Shown here one piece after another: positions 45,144 to 57,995 of a stretch of 64,000 bases of DNA. Numbering within the stretch: position 1 is the first letter of the stretch; each line of letters starts with the position of its first letter. The notes beneath the pieces are model-generated. The model made no database searches. It was not told the DNA's origin and saw only the letters and a program-made list of their open reading frames with translations. Origin of the DNA: Phocoena phocoena. Lineage: Eukaryota > Chordata > Mammalia > Artiodactyla > Phocoenidae. A program made the position numbers and the translations under genes. The DNA lies in assembly GCF_963924675.1 (NCBI RefSeq), contig NC_089234.1, positions 24,667,668 to 24,731,667 on the forward strand. Direction: 5' to 3'.

Positions 45144-48100
45144 CAGGCAGGGAAAAGTACTGCCCCAGAGAACCAGAAGGCAAGGACTCTTTACTCCACC
45201 ATAGAGAATAATTTGGGCAATAGAATTCAATGAAAATAGTAATTAATACTAACCTAAGGCAGGCTTTCTCTGTTTTTAACTTTCTTCAGTACCCAAGGCT
45301 GCTATTCACCACTTTGTTATTCATCAGGGTGTGGTAAAATGCTCTTCCGTTCATTCTTGTCTGTGATTATTGTTGGTGGGGTAATGACGTAAACCTAAAA
45401 ACCTTTATGAGGGTTTTTTCTTTTTTAATAGCAAGAAGAGAATAGTGAATAGTGTCTCTCTCCCTATCTCTCTCTCTCTGCCCCTCTCTCCATACAACCA
45501 AGCATACACACAGGCACACACTTTCAAGCCACAATTTAAAATTTTATGGCAGTAATTTTTGTAAAAATTCTTAGCTTTAGCATTACTTTAAAAATCTTAA
45601 CAGTAATCTCAGGATGACCTAAACTCCATTCCATTGACTTTTCTGTATTGATAGGTAGTATCCGTAGCTATTTTTAAAGCAATTTAAAATATACATACAC
45701 ACTTTTAAAACTGGAATTAAAATCCACTTGGGTGAAGAAGAGCTATATAAAATCCACATGATTAAGTTGATTATAAAGTCCATCAGGACAAGTTAAACTA
45801 AATTTATAACACTCACAAGAAAGTCTACGACATTCTCTCAACTGGCTTTCAATATTTCTAATGACACTGATATGTAGGTTGAAAATCACCTTCAAAAACT
45901 CTTCTCTAGGTTTCTCTTGCCATGAATTCAAATCTCATCCTATAGACCTATCCATGGTGAAGAAGATGTAGTTTTAGTGCTCTGTCACCTCATAAATTTC
46001 CCTTTGAATAACTGACAAACTCATTCTGTTTTTTTCTCTATTACCTAAATATTTCATATGGAATTCTACAGTGTAATTGGTTCACTTGTAAAGACTGTGG
46101 AAGACTTTGTTATCAAAAAGTGACCTTTGAGGGTAAACTGTTTAATATTTTTAGTCAAGCTAAACAAGAAAGGATTTTATTTTCAACTTTAAGGTGAAAG
46201 AGCCCTTGACTTAGCTATTAGGCATACCTGTGAGGTTGCCTCACTGAGCAGGATGGCTACTTCGAGCCTGGAGATAAGGGGAGGGTCAATGATACAAACC
46301 TGTTCACCACCAGGTAACCAGAAAGTTGATCTGGGAACTAATATTGAGGGTAATATACTGAACAAGAACCTAAAGAACTCCTTTCACCTGAGTTCCTATC
46401 CTTTTATTCTATTAGATCTGGCATTTCATCAAGTCCATTAGAGACTAGAGAAGTAAGAGTATCTATGATTCACTGCTATTAGTGGGGTGTGTTCTCTTGG
46501 AGGAGAATAGAGTGATTCAGGTCAGATTAATAACGCAGTGAGGAAGGCGGTAGGATGTGGGTGAGTGGGAGGGTCATGGCAGAAGAGTTAGATGGTGGGA
46601 AAGTAATGGTAATAAAAGTATTGCTCAAGGCCACATCTATCTCAGATCCTTTATTAACTCAGAAATGTCATTTGGAGAAAAAAGGCAATAGATGTCAGCA
46701 AATCCTTAAGCAACAGAACATGTCTTGTAATCATCTTTAACCACCTGAAGTTTGAGAGGTAACAACTCCCAAGATAATTTCACAGTGTTGAAACCTTTTT
46801 GAAGTGCCAGCAAGAAGTCAATTCAGTGCTCTAGCCTCACCTCTCATTACTGTTTTGGTCTTGAGAATATAAAAGGTTTCTTTTTGGTGATGCTTTTTTT
46901 AAATGGGGGAGTAAGAGTGTCTATTAGTACCAATAAAATAAGGAGTTAAGATACCATTCTACCATATTCTAGGACACTACTGATCTTTTGGCTTCTGCTC
47001 TTCCACACCTTGGCAAAGTTTGATGATAAGAACAGTAGTAGAGTGGACCTGTGCATTAGCCTATAACCAGGAATTTTCTGGCCCAGTTCAGGATCTAAGA
47101 GCTAGACTGAAACTTAATCCCTTCCCACCACTCCCAAAGGCAACATAAAATGTTTTCATCAGGGACCTTTATGAGCAGTACCAAACCCACTGAATGCTAG
47201 AACCCCTGACCAAGAGGTCTGACCCCCCCGGGGAGGATCCCTTGCAGAGGCATGGTCAGAGGTGGGGAAGGCGGCTTGAGCAAAGGTACCTCTTCCTTGA
47301 TCCTCTCCCTTTCCATCTCCAAGATCATGCGTAGTGCCCATTAACCCCACACTGTGTCTAAATTACACCACTAGTCAGTGATATCAACATTACCCACCTC
47401 TCCACCTCTCTGGCTCCCAAGAAATAATGTGTGAAGTTTAATGATGATGCTGGTGGCCCACACTTGGCAGATGATATCACTGTTTTTTTATAGTGAAAAT
47501 ATATCTTTCCCACGGAGAAGAAGCTCTTGGAAAAGAAGCATAGAATGCAGCCTACATTCACCCTCACGTGGTTCTCCAAGACTTCACTCAGCTATTTAGA
47601 CTTTGTTAACAGGAGATTAAGACAGATAATACTTTTCCTTCAACAATGAACACCTTTAGCTCAAACTCTTCCCAACGCTTCCACCTCCCCAAATTTCCCC
47701 TTATGTGTCACTCTGGTTATTACTATAGCAGCTATCAAGTACCGATATCATCTCAGTTATTTTTCACTTTTTGTAAGTGACTAGCTCTGAGTCAAATTAT
47801 ACTTTTCTTATGGCCACTTTCCAACTTTTATCTTTTTTTTTTTATTCAAGAGAAGTCTACTTACTTTTTACCAGTACTCCACAGTACATGGGAATGTTGG
47901 CTTACTCTATCTCCATTGTACTCTTTACTCTCTTTCTCACACTTCTTTATAATGTGTGAATCTATGCCCTTTTATGAATGCTGGATATTGAAAACTCAAC
48001 CTGCTGAAGATCTGCTGTGAGAGGAATTCATACCAAGTGCAGGAATAACACTCACCAGCAAAGACGGTCTTCTTGACTTTTGAAAGCCTGTCATTTGGCA

Positions 48101-48667
48101 GATAGCATCCCTTGATATCAAAGGACACAGATTAGGGTTTTGGAGGACGGAAAACTAATCACGTCCACATTTGTTAAGCAAATTCCTAAGAAACTATAAA
48201 CTATAAACCACCCATAGGTTAAAAACAAACATACAAACAAACAAGCATTACTACAGGTTGGCATTATCTGAAATGCTTTCCTAGCTTAACTCTGGGCCAT
48301 TGAAATAGGGTATTTTGAACCTGCATGTGCAAGTTTAAGATTTTTGTAAAGCTGCCAAATCTTTAATATAAAAACAATTAGCATAAAGCTTGTGCAGGTA
48401 AGCTGCCCCAAGAGGAATGAGTTTGAATCTTTGGCAAGATGCTCCTCTTTTTAAAATACAGTTTCCCAGTGCATGTTATTTTCACTCAGAGCTATTTTCC
48501 TCAGGTTTTGAAGGTATGTAAAGCTGATTTTGTTTCATTCCAATAATTGTCTACAGGGATAGCAATTTATTTTCAGCCACTAGCTTTTAGGATGACTCAA
48601 TCAACCAATTTTACCCACCCATACAGCCCTGTCTGCTATGAATACGCTACCAAAAAATACACTATTT
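45144..48667. other. Intergenic, largely unassigned
   Basis: Contains a (CT)-rich tract at 45450-45500 and otherwise ordinary AT-rich sequence. I find no exon-like frame with splice sites and no recognisable repeat longer than about 60 bp. Confidence 0.4.
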
Positions 48668-49468
48668 TTTGCTGGAGAGGGTGTGGAGAAAAGGGAACCC
48701 TCCTGCACTGTTGGTGGGAATGTAAATTGATACAGCCACTATGGAGAACAGTATGGAGGTTCCTTAAAAAACTAAAAACTGAACTATCATATGACCCAGC
48801 AATCCCACTACTGGGAAAACCATAATTCAAAAAGAGACATGTACCACAATGTTCATTACAGCACTATTTACAATAGCCAGGGCATGGAAACAACCTAATT
48901 GTCTATCTACAGATGAATGGATAAAGAAGATGTGGCACATATATGTAATGGAATATTACTCAGCCATAATAAGTAACAAAATTGAGTTATTTGTAGTGAG
49001 GTGGATGGATCTAGAGTCTGTTATACAGAGTGAAGTAAGTCAGAAAGAGAAAAACAAATACCGTATGCTAACACATATATATGGAATCTAGAAAAATGGT
49101 ACTGATCAACCTAGTGGCAGGGCAGGAGTAAAGACGCAGACATTGAGAATGGACTTGAGGACACGGGGTGGAAGGGGAGGCTGGGATGTAGTGAGAGAGT
49201 GGCATGGACATATATACACTACCAAATGTAAAATAGATAGCTAGTGGGAAGGGGCTGCATAGCACTGGGAGATCAGCTCCGTGCTTTGTGAAGACCTAGA
49301 GGGGTGAGATAGGGAGGGTGGGAGGGAGGCTCAAGAGGGAGGGGATATGGGGATATATGCATACATATGGCTGATTCACTTTGTTGTACAGCAGAAACTG
49401 ACACAACATTGTAAAGCACTTATACTCCAATTAAGATGTATAAAAAAATAAATCTATTTTTATAAAAG
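48668..49468 (+). mobile_element. 5'-truncated L1, 3' end
   Basis: GCTGGAGAGGGTGTGGAGAA through the ORF2 C-terminus ([20 protein letters not shown]) and the full 3' UTR with GTGGGAAGGGGCTGCATAGC to an A-rich end. It parallels the copy at 1706-2345 but lacks 13 bases (TATATACCCAGAG) that the other has after CACTACTGGG, which breaks the frame. Its 3' UTR is fuller than that of the first copy. Confidence 0.95.
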
Positions 49469-51000
49469 ATTACAGATTACTAGGCTTGTTTACTCCATAC
49501 TACAAATTATTCTGTAGATTTAACCTGGGTTTTGATGTCCAAATAATAGATCAAACACCACAAAACCTGGGCCCACTTAATTAGGGCTAAATTCTGAGAA
49601 AATCATGATTATTTTCCTTAACGAGAAATGCATACTTCATGTTCTAAAGACCTTTTGATATAATTGACTAAAAAGGATTATGGAAGTTCATGATTCTATG
49701 ATTAACATTTTATGATATAAGTATGCATTTAGTAGATATACGTGTACTTTCTTAGGGCTGATAGAGTATTGTAACAATCATGTTAAACTTGATTGTATCT
49801 TGTAAGTGAGATAAACCACATTTTACAGTAGGTGAAGTTTTAAATGAGTAAGGCTGTAAAGCCACAGACCTCACCTACTTGACTTTTCTTTGGCCTTCCA
49901 AACCCTTTCTTTGCTGATTTTTGTTGCTGTATGCAGTGAACTGGAATTGGCCGTGGTCACAAATTGTGAAGGTGAGGCTGCTTAAATCTGTACTAAACAC
50001 GACATAATCATGGGTTGTCAGTTTAAATTGGGGAAAATTGGGAAGCCACTTGGGAGTTTTGTTTAAATACAAGTTTTGGTGAATACATTGATGTTTACAA
50101 CTTTTTTTCTCTTACCGTAAGTCCTCAACAAATATGTTTTGAATGGATAAATCTAAGGATGGATGGAGTATTTAATCAGTAGCTCAAAAAGTGAGAATTC
50201 CAAACATGATAAGAAGAGAGAGTGACAGTGTAGCAATCCAATAGAGGCAGGGACAGGGGAATATTAAGGTAGAATAGTGACAACAATGTGAATGTATTGA
50301 TACTTAATGTTACAGAACTGTATACTTAAAACTGGTTAAAAGAGTAAATTTTGTATTATGTATACTTTACCACAATCCCAAAAACAATCTCCAGGGAAGA
50401 ATATTCTCCAGCATAACTGATATCCATATTGAACAGCTTCTCTGAGGGGAAAACTGTTCCTCAGATCTAATCTACACCTTTCAGCTTCCTGTCTTACTAT
50501 TTCTTATTGTTGCTTCTGTCACTGGACCAGAAAGGCTACTTGGAGACAGACACTAAGATGTGCTCCCTTTCTGGGTGATGCCACCAGCCCTCTTTGGAAA
50601 TGGTGCCTTTGAGTTGCTGTATTCACAATGGGATGGGTTTTAACAGGCTTGTCTTTTCTGCCCCTTACTCCATCCTCTTGTGAAAGGCAGCATAATTTTC
50701 AGTCTGTGTAGCCAGGGAATAGAGTAAAGGTTAAGTCAGGTTCGTGGAAATCCACCCATAACGTCAGTTTCGGGGAAAGGAGTCAGGTAGTGCAACAAGA
50801 AATGAATATATGTTGGGGTGCTTCAAAGAACACTAATTCTATTAAATCTGCTAATTGTGCTTTATACCAGTAGTACAACCTCTGGAAAAAGTAGAGAAAT
50901 GTGAACCTTTCAGGGACAACATAAGAAGTTAAATAAGTTTTATTTACTTGAAAAACTGAGATTACCCTTGTTTTTCCCCATTTATTCATGTTATTTGCCT
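49469..51000 (+). repeat. Intergenic with an L1M 3' remnant
   Basis: 50270-50395 (ACAGAACTGTATACTTAAAA, GTATACTTTACCACAATCCC) is an old L1M 3' terminus. The rest is unassigned. Confidence 0.6.
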
Positions 51001-51004
51001 AAAT

Positions 51005-51705
51005 ATGTCTTGTACCTCACTCCTCCTCTTCAACGTCACTGCCACTGCCCAAGCTCAGTCTGGCCTGGATGCCTTCAAGAGTCTCCTGACGCCTAGCCTT
51101 GCGCCTTGCTTTCTCTGTGCATCTCATTTCCCAGGCCCATCTGTTCTCTACATTACTGCCAGGATGATCATTCCAAAGATCTTAAGATCTTCCAATGATA
51201 CCCAGACCTCTTCATGATAAAATCCAAACTCCTCACCAAATCACTTAAACATACTTCTCCAGCTTGACCTGGTGCCATTTCTCAGCACACACCCTGCACA
51301 CAAGCCTTCTCGAATCATGTGCTCACAGTTCCCGTAACAGGCCAGGCTCCTCTCCTCCTTATCATCTAGCTTCGTTCTTCTGCCTAGAAAACAGAGGCAC
51401 ATGTGTATGCATGCACACATGCATACCTGCGAACACATACACACCTCCATCTGTCTGATTTCTACTCCCACCTGAAGACTAGGATCAAGGGTCATAATCC
51501 CCACTCCATCTCACTTCCTTCCCATTGGCCCATGTTCTCTTTTTTTCCCCCTCCCTCAAGTCTTCTACCTAGAGTTAAATGCTTTTCCTCTTTTACAGCA
51601 CCGTGTAGGTATCATAATACACATTTCACCATGAGCTATTTGAGAGTAGGGACCATGTCTTTGATCTCTGTATCCCCAGCACCTGCACAAAAGACTTAGC
51701 AGATT
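51005..51705 (+). mobile_element. LINE-2 3' region
   Basis: L2 text from AAGATCTTCCAATGATACCC, CCAGCTTGACCTGGTGCCAT to GAGCTATTTGAGAGTAGGGA and TGTATCCCCAGCACCTGCAC. The open frames of 64-98 codons within it are repeat debris. A short CA-rich tract (51400-51445) interrupts it. Confidence 0.8.
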
Positions 51706-52094
51706 TTGGTGGGTTCAATTGCGAGATAAAGCACTAAGGGTACAGGGAAAGTGCTTAGGGAGTTCCCAGAAGGTTGAGTCAAGGAAGGCTTCATGGGGAA
51801 AAAATGGTATATGAACTATATATGTTATTGTCTTCACAACAATCCTGATAGAATCTTCCTTCTTACTTTTCAATCAACACCTCTTTTTTACAACTAATTC
51901 TGTAAAATATATTCTACAAGTATATAAAACCTGATTACAGGACACAGATACTCCTTGGGTAATAGAGTGATAGATTTATGACTGAGAAGTTTTCAAACAC
52001 CAGATTTAAGGGCTTATTGACAGGCTTACAGAATACAATGGGTTGTTATTTTCCACTCTTGTTGCTATATATTTGGTCATGCAGGATGCATAGG

Positions 52095-52290
52095 TAGCAG
52101 TTAAGAGAATGGATAGTGGAGTCAGACATACCTGGGTTTAAATCTCAACCCTGCCTTTATAAGCCATGCTAATGATAACCTCATTAAAAGTGTTTCCTCA
52201 TACTATATCACATGGGTAATAATATCTACTCCATTAAATCTAATGAAGCAGATAAAGTGCTTAATATGGATATTAACATATTAACATTGA
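52095..52290 (+). repeat. MIR
   Basis: GGAGTCAGACATACCTGGGT followed by AAATCTCAACCCTGCC and GTGTTTCCTCATACTATATC matches the MIR 5' half and core. Confidence 0.7.
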
Positions 52291-53956
52291 ACATATGGTC
52301 GTGGAGGTGGTGATTACCTTAAAGCCGAGGATAGAGGCAGGTGGCAGGGGCAGTACAAGACAGCTGCTTGATGAGGGAACTTTTCTCATCCCTTTCATTT
52401 AGCCAGAACTTCTCAGATTGTACTCCAAGAGAACGTTATTGTTCTGTGAGCTGGTCTGAGGTGTTTCACAGGTAAAATCAAAATCAGGGTGATCTTTTCT
52501 AAATATGCAGGAAACATTAAAATAGAAATAGAATGCTTCCAGTTATATATTTTTTTCTGTATACTCTTCTTAAAACTGTAGTGTCTGCCAATGGATGACA
52601 GATAACAGGATGAATAGGTAGAAAATGAATATTAAGAGGAAACATCAGTAAATGATTTATTTCAAATGTTTATTCAACATTTAACAAATACTTGTTTTAT
52701 AAAAGGTTTTCTTTCTTTCTTTCTTTCTTTTTGGTAAAGACGTGTAAACATGTAGTTTGGTCATTTTCTTTCTAATAGTATTGCTCCTAGTGCCAAAATT
52801 AAATGTGGCTTTATCTCATGCTATTCTGCAAAGAGCATAAAATCCCCAAATCACCATGTCATCCAATGCTCCACCACTTGCAGAAGCACACAGTCTGTTA
52901 TTGCCAGCATCCCACTGTCTGAAGCTTTAAAGTCCTGGTGTTTAGGGCACACCTAAGACTTCACTGAAGGATCCATGGAGAGCCCAACCATTCATCTCTT
53001 AATTCCCTCTTATATTAGAGGAACACTGCCTTACAAATACAGAATTTATAAGAAAAAAGTCTTATCTGCTACACATTTCTGTTATTTATGGTATAATATA
53101 TACCATGAATGAATAAGTACATCTGTACCTCCTGGAGTTACTGTATAGGAGGATATCCCAAAGAGTGGGAGTAGGAAATGGGAAATGTAGAAGAAGCATG
53201 TCTTGTTTTAACCTGTGCTCTTCACCAGTCATTCTCAAGAAGAGAGAATGGTAAAGCTCACAGCTAATGACTGAACAAGGTAGGTGCTCTAACTATGGAA
53301 AATACAAATGTTTAAATCTTGACTCATCTTCCTCTCAGAACTCCTCTGAGGCTCAGAGTAACTTGTCTATTTCTTGTTCTTGACAAGTAGGTGAGTCTAG
53401 TACATTTCTAGGTATTGACTGGCATGACTGATTTCTGAGGACTGCAGGAAGCCAATCTGCTAAGTAGCCTTGGGCAGCCCTCATCTCATGGTGGGGCTGC
53501 AGTGTTACTTCTCCCATGTCTAACCTACTAAGTCTTCCATGTTTATTCAGAGGATGGAAGAAAAGGATTTGGAAATCTCATTATCCAGACACAAATAAAA
53601 TGGCTCAAAGAACACAGCATGAATTTGGGGACCCAAGTCTAGGTTTCTCCGGGCGCTTTCATACTGCTGAAGTCCTGGTCGGACACTTCACTTCGAGTCA
53701 AGTTTCATTTTGCAAGTAATGCTTCACATTCAAGGACGTGTCATAATTTTAATTATATTTATTTTTACTAATTGCTTATCTCAAATGTTGGCTTCATTGC
53801 TGTGAAGTAGAATCTGAAATGCTAAAAAAAAATAATTAGGAGTATCAGTCTCTCTTCCTAAGGGTTCTGTAACTCAGACCTCAGTTGGATTTACAAGAAA
53901 AGCTTGATGGTTAGCTTTAGTTTTAAGGTAACAAGCATTTCTATTAACTATGTTAA
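52291..53956. other. Intergenic, mostly unassigned
   Basis: A (TTTC)n microsatellite at 52709-52731 is the only clear feature. No protein-like frame is present. Confidence 0.45.

Positions 53957-54024
<68 letters not shown>
53957..54024. repeat. Compound (AT)n(AC)n(AT)n microsatellite
   Basis: About 11 TA units, then about 19 CA units, then a short TA run. The compound structure and purity suggest high length variability. Confidence 0.97.
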
Positions 54025-54025
<1 letters not shown>

Positions 54026-54039
54026 ATTTTTTTAAAATC

Positions 54040-54345
54040 CTTGTAGTATGAATAGACTATTTTTAGAGCACTTTAAGGTTTACAGAAATATTGAGCAAAA
54101 ATTAACAAAGAGTTACCACAATACCTGCTCACTTCCTCTTCCCACCAACCACATAGTTTCCTCTGTTATGAACATCTGACATCATTAGTGTCGTACATTT
54201 GTTACAATTGGTGAGACAGTATTGATATATTATTATTAACTAAAGTCCATGGTTTACATTAGGGTTCGTTCTTTGGGATGTACATTCTATGGGTTTTGAC
54301 AAATGTATAATGACGTATATTCACCACTACAGTTGAATGGATTTT
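54040..54345 (-). mobile_element. Old L1-derived remnant
   Basis: GTACATTTGTTACAATTGGT and ATTATTATTAACTAAAGTCC are widespread phrases of an old antisense L1-type repeat. Class assigned by memory only. Confidence 0.5.
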
Positions 54346-55445
54346 TAAATTTCTTTTTAGTTTAAGTTGGTATTCGGTTTCTTAGCTTCATACAGTTTCC
54401 ATAATGATTATTCTTTCCCATTGCTGATTGATTTTGTCTTCTTTATAATTACAGCTATTTTCCAGATAGGATGTAATTTTCTTTTTATGCCATTAGCCAA
54501 TGGTTTGAATTAAGTAATAATCAAGTTAAGGATTCAGGGTCAAGTACTTGGGCAAGAGAAGTTGCTTCTTCTACCTTCCACTTGTCTTTGGCAGTTAGAA
54601 GGTGTATCAACATTCTGGTGAAAGATTCTATTATAATGTTTCAAGGAAGACTTGCCATGGGCCATTCTACCCTCAGCCCCTACAGTGAGGATCACTGAGT
54701 CACGCTCTGAATCAACACAAGACTCAGGACAGGATGTGCAAATTCTTACTCCTGGCACAGTCATCTTAAAAGGCTTAGTACACCCTACCATGTGAATATC
54801 AACCATACTCACCTGGAGAGGGTCTGGACAGCAGATTTCTCCTCCACTCCTTCCCAGGACAGCACCTCAGAAATGACTAACGTTATGACAGGAAGGGAAG
54901 ATGACTGTTCTCACCTGCCTTAGTTTACTAAGAAGAAGCAGGCAGTGGTGGTTTCTGGTAAGTATGCAGGGCTAACGGGGAAAATCTAAAGACTGCATTT
55001 TGGTCTTAGAGTGAACTTTGCTGGATATGTAATTATGAGCACTGGATTAGAGAAAAATCCACTTTTTAGTCATTGAAAAGAACAACATACTGGGAGTGTC
55101 GATTATACATTGGAAGAAGAGAAAGCAGATACACTCAGAGGTGTTCAGAAACAACCAAAAAATTTGTCACATAAACACAATCCACAAATAGAACTAACAA
55201 AATCCAAAGTCAAGGATCACATCAAAGGCAGCTCAGAGTTGTCATGAGACAGGATGTGTTTACCAACATTTTAAGCCAGATAATACCAAAATTACCACTG
55301 GTACAGTCTCATTTTAATACTGATTTTTCTAAATCAGAACTTGAGGAAGGATTGGATTGACATGTAATGACCTTAGGTTTAATGAACTTTTTCTTCATGG
55401 AAAATATTAAAATGATAAAATTATGAGGAATTATTTAAGAAAATC
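54346..55445. other. Intergenic, no feature seen
   Basis: Nothing recognisable as a gene or repeat. A 90-codon minus-strand frame at 54540-54812 has no homology that I recognise. Confidence 0.4.
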
Positions 55446-55692
55446 ATTTTTTAACTTTTTATTTTATACTGGAGTGTAGTTGATTAACAAGGTTGTGTTA
55501 GTTTTAGGTGTACAGCAAAATGATTCAGTTATACATATATCTATTCTTTTTCAAATTCTTTTCCCATTTAGGTTGTTACATAATATTGAACAGAGTTCCC
55601 TGTGCTATATACAGTAGGTCCTTATTGGTTATCCACTTCAAATAGAGCAGTGTGTACATGTCAACCCCAAACTCCCTAACTATCCCTAATAA
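55446..55692 (-). mobile_element. L1 3' end, antisense
   Basis: TTTTTATTTTATACTGGAGT, GTTTTAGGTGTACAGCAAAA, then CTGTGCTATATACAGTAGGT: the same L1 3' region as at 33250, more severely truncated. A weak flanking repeat (AAATCATTTT / AAACCATTTT) may be the target duplication. Confidence 0.88.
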
Positions 55693-57957
55693 AACCATTT
55701 TAAAACACTTTAATATCTACTTGTATACCTACAAGCATGATGACAATTACCTATTCACTAAAATAGTGTCTTCAACCACTACAACAAAGCAGTGTGTTAC
55801 ATGAGTTTGAGGTACCGCAAAGCAAGAATTACATTCATTAATTCTGGTTGTCTCCTATATTATACTCCTTTGCATGAAGCTTATGGGAATTCTCAAAGTA
55901 TCCCAAATTATATTTTTTCCATCACTCATCTTTGTTGTTTCCATCCACCAGATCATAAATCTTGTTTAGAAACAGCAAATATATAGACATCTCTTTCTTT
56001 TCTGAAAACGTGCTTACCTAATGATACATCATGAACTGCTGGTTCAGGTGTGGCTGAGAGTCTCTGAGATACCAACAGGCTTCCCCATTCTCAGGCCAAA
56101 TATGTCGTCTGGTGAATCCTGTTAGCTGCTTTCTGAAATGCAAGGTCCTCAGACGTGTTTGGGTAAATCAAGCTGCACAAATGTAAACACTGGTAATGGA
56201 ATGCAGGGTTCATCCATAGAGTTAGTGCTTTGTGGAATATCACACTCATCTAAACATAAGCTGTGTGATAATTTCATTTACTGTGTGGTAGATGTCATTT
56301 GCTTTAGTAAGAATGAATGCCTTGTTCTTCTCATAGGAAAATGATTCTTGCCTCTGAACTCCAAAGTTTTAGGACAACCTTTTGAGTTGCATGGGGCTGT
56401 ACTGAGCTCTAATCTATACTGTTTCCTAATTGCTTGGTGAGCACCACGCCTGAAGGCAACAAGCTGAACTGTGTTTTTATATTCATTTATATTAGAAACC
56501 TACAGAAAACTCTTAATACAGTCTGTACCATGTGAATAAGCATCGAGGAGTGCTTGTACTGTTTTGTTTAAAAGACCGCCAAAAAGAATATGCTTCAAGT
56601 CCATGGGCCAGGGTTTCAGCTGAAAGGGACTTCCTGCTGTTGGTTTTCACATCCTGCCTCATGTGTTGACTAAAGGGAGTTAGTTCACAAACTCTTGCCC
56701 ATTTATGTTTCAGTGAAATCCTCCATTCCAATGGAAAAACCTCTGCCAAGGATCCCAGGAATCTGGGGTGTACAGATTGATACACAGCATGTGAAGGCAG
56801 CTACCTTAGGAATAACAGTGCTTTCACTTGTTTAAAAAAAAAAATCACAGGAGTCCTTTAAGCCTCTTTTTGGAACAACTGTTGAAAACAAATAATTTCT
56901 TTGGAAAATGCTCTTTTCATAGATCTAAGCACCCTTCAAAACTACCAGATGTCAGCATGATTTTACTAAGGCCTTCACAATGGCAGAATATTTCTTACAC
57001 ATTTCCATGTAGGCTAGAATGTACCTCCCACGAATAAAATCAAGGAGTGCCTGCATCTTGCCTTTACCTGAAAATGTCTTGGGGTTACAGTTATGACATG
57101 TCATCACTCAGAGAGATTAGAGCATTAGACTTAAAATAAGCTGGCAACAGAACCCAAAAAGAAAACATACAAAAAGTTGCAAGACTGTAAGAACTCCAGG
57201 ACCAGAAGAACAGGCAAGATCTTGTCCCTCTATATACCTAAGGCAAAATAGGGAATCATTCCCCATGGGAAAAACAAATGAACCTCAACCCCAGACCTTT
57301 ATTTCAGAGCTTCATCTTGAGAACTGTGAGGTTAGGAACAGGTTTCTAATCACACTTTTTATTTTTGCCGACTGGTACACAGAATCCTGCTCCATAGTGG
57401 AAAATGGCCCAGCCACTCCTATTATCTACATGTGCAGGAATGGCCGAAAAGGTGGAAACATGCCCCTTAGTCCCTTCTCTCATCACACTCACAAAACACT
57501 GAGAATCTAATCCAAACTGGAAGCAGTTAATACAACACTGGAAGGGAAGAGGAATAGTGGGAAATGTGTTCTAGTTCTTCCATAGAGGGCCCAGGATGCA
57601 TTCTATCCCTCCCGATTTGAGGAAAACCAATCTAAAATACCCTTGTCACCATCCTATCCACCATCCTCCTCTCCTCTTTTCTTTGTTACCTCCATGATTC
57701 CCTTCTTTATTTTACTACTTTTTCCTCATACTTCTTTTCTGTTGTCTTTTTCCTCATTTCTCTCCTCATTCCACTTTGAATATTTTCTGAATACTTACAG
57801 GGGACTTGATACAGCCCCTGCCCTGCAGACCACCACAGCCATGACTGAGGAGAGATAAGGGGAGGTAACAGGTCTGGTTTTTAACATGGTGAGTTTAAGT
57901 GCAAGCAGGACATCTATGGAGGTACACAGTAGTAGGTGTAAATACTAATCAGGAGCG

Positions 57958-57995
<38 letters not shown>

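Noticed and set aside
44764..45233. Several 63-93 codon frames on both strands
   Set aside because: They all lie in the antisense CHR SINE; the same frames recur at 4300, 12900 and 25240.
48547..49091. Open frames with [18 protein letters not shown] and EYYSA-like motifs
   Set aside because: Frame-broken L1 ORF2 C-terminus belonging to the truncated L1 at 48668.
51264..51699. Open frames of 64-98 codons near 51.3-51.7 kb
   Set aside because: LINE-2 sequence with a CA-rich tract; no protein-like composition.
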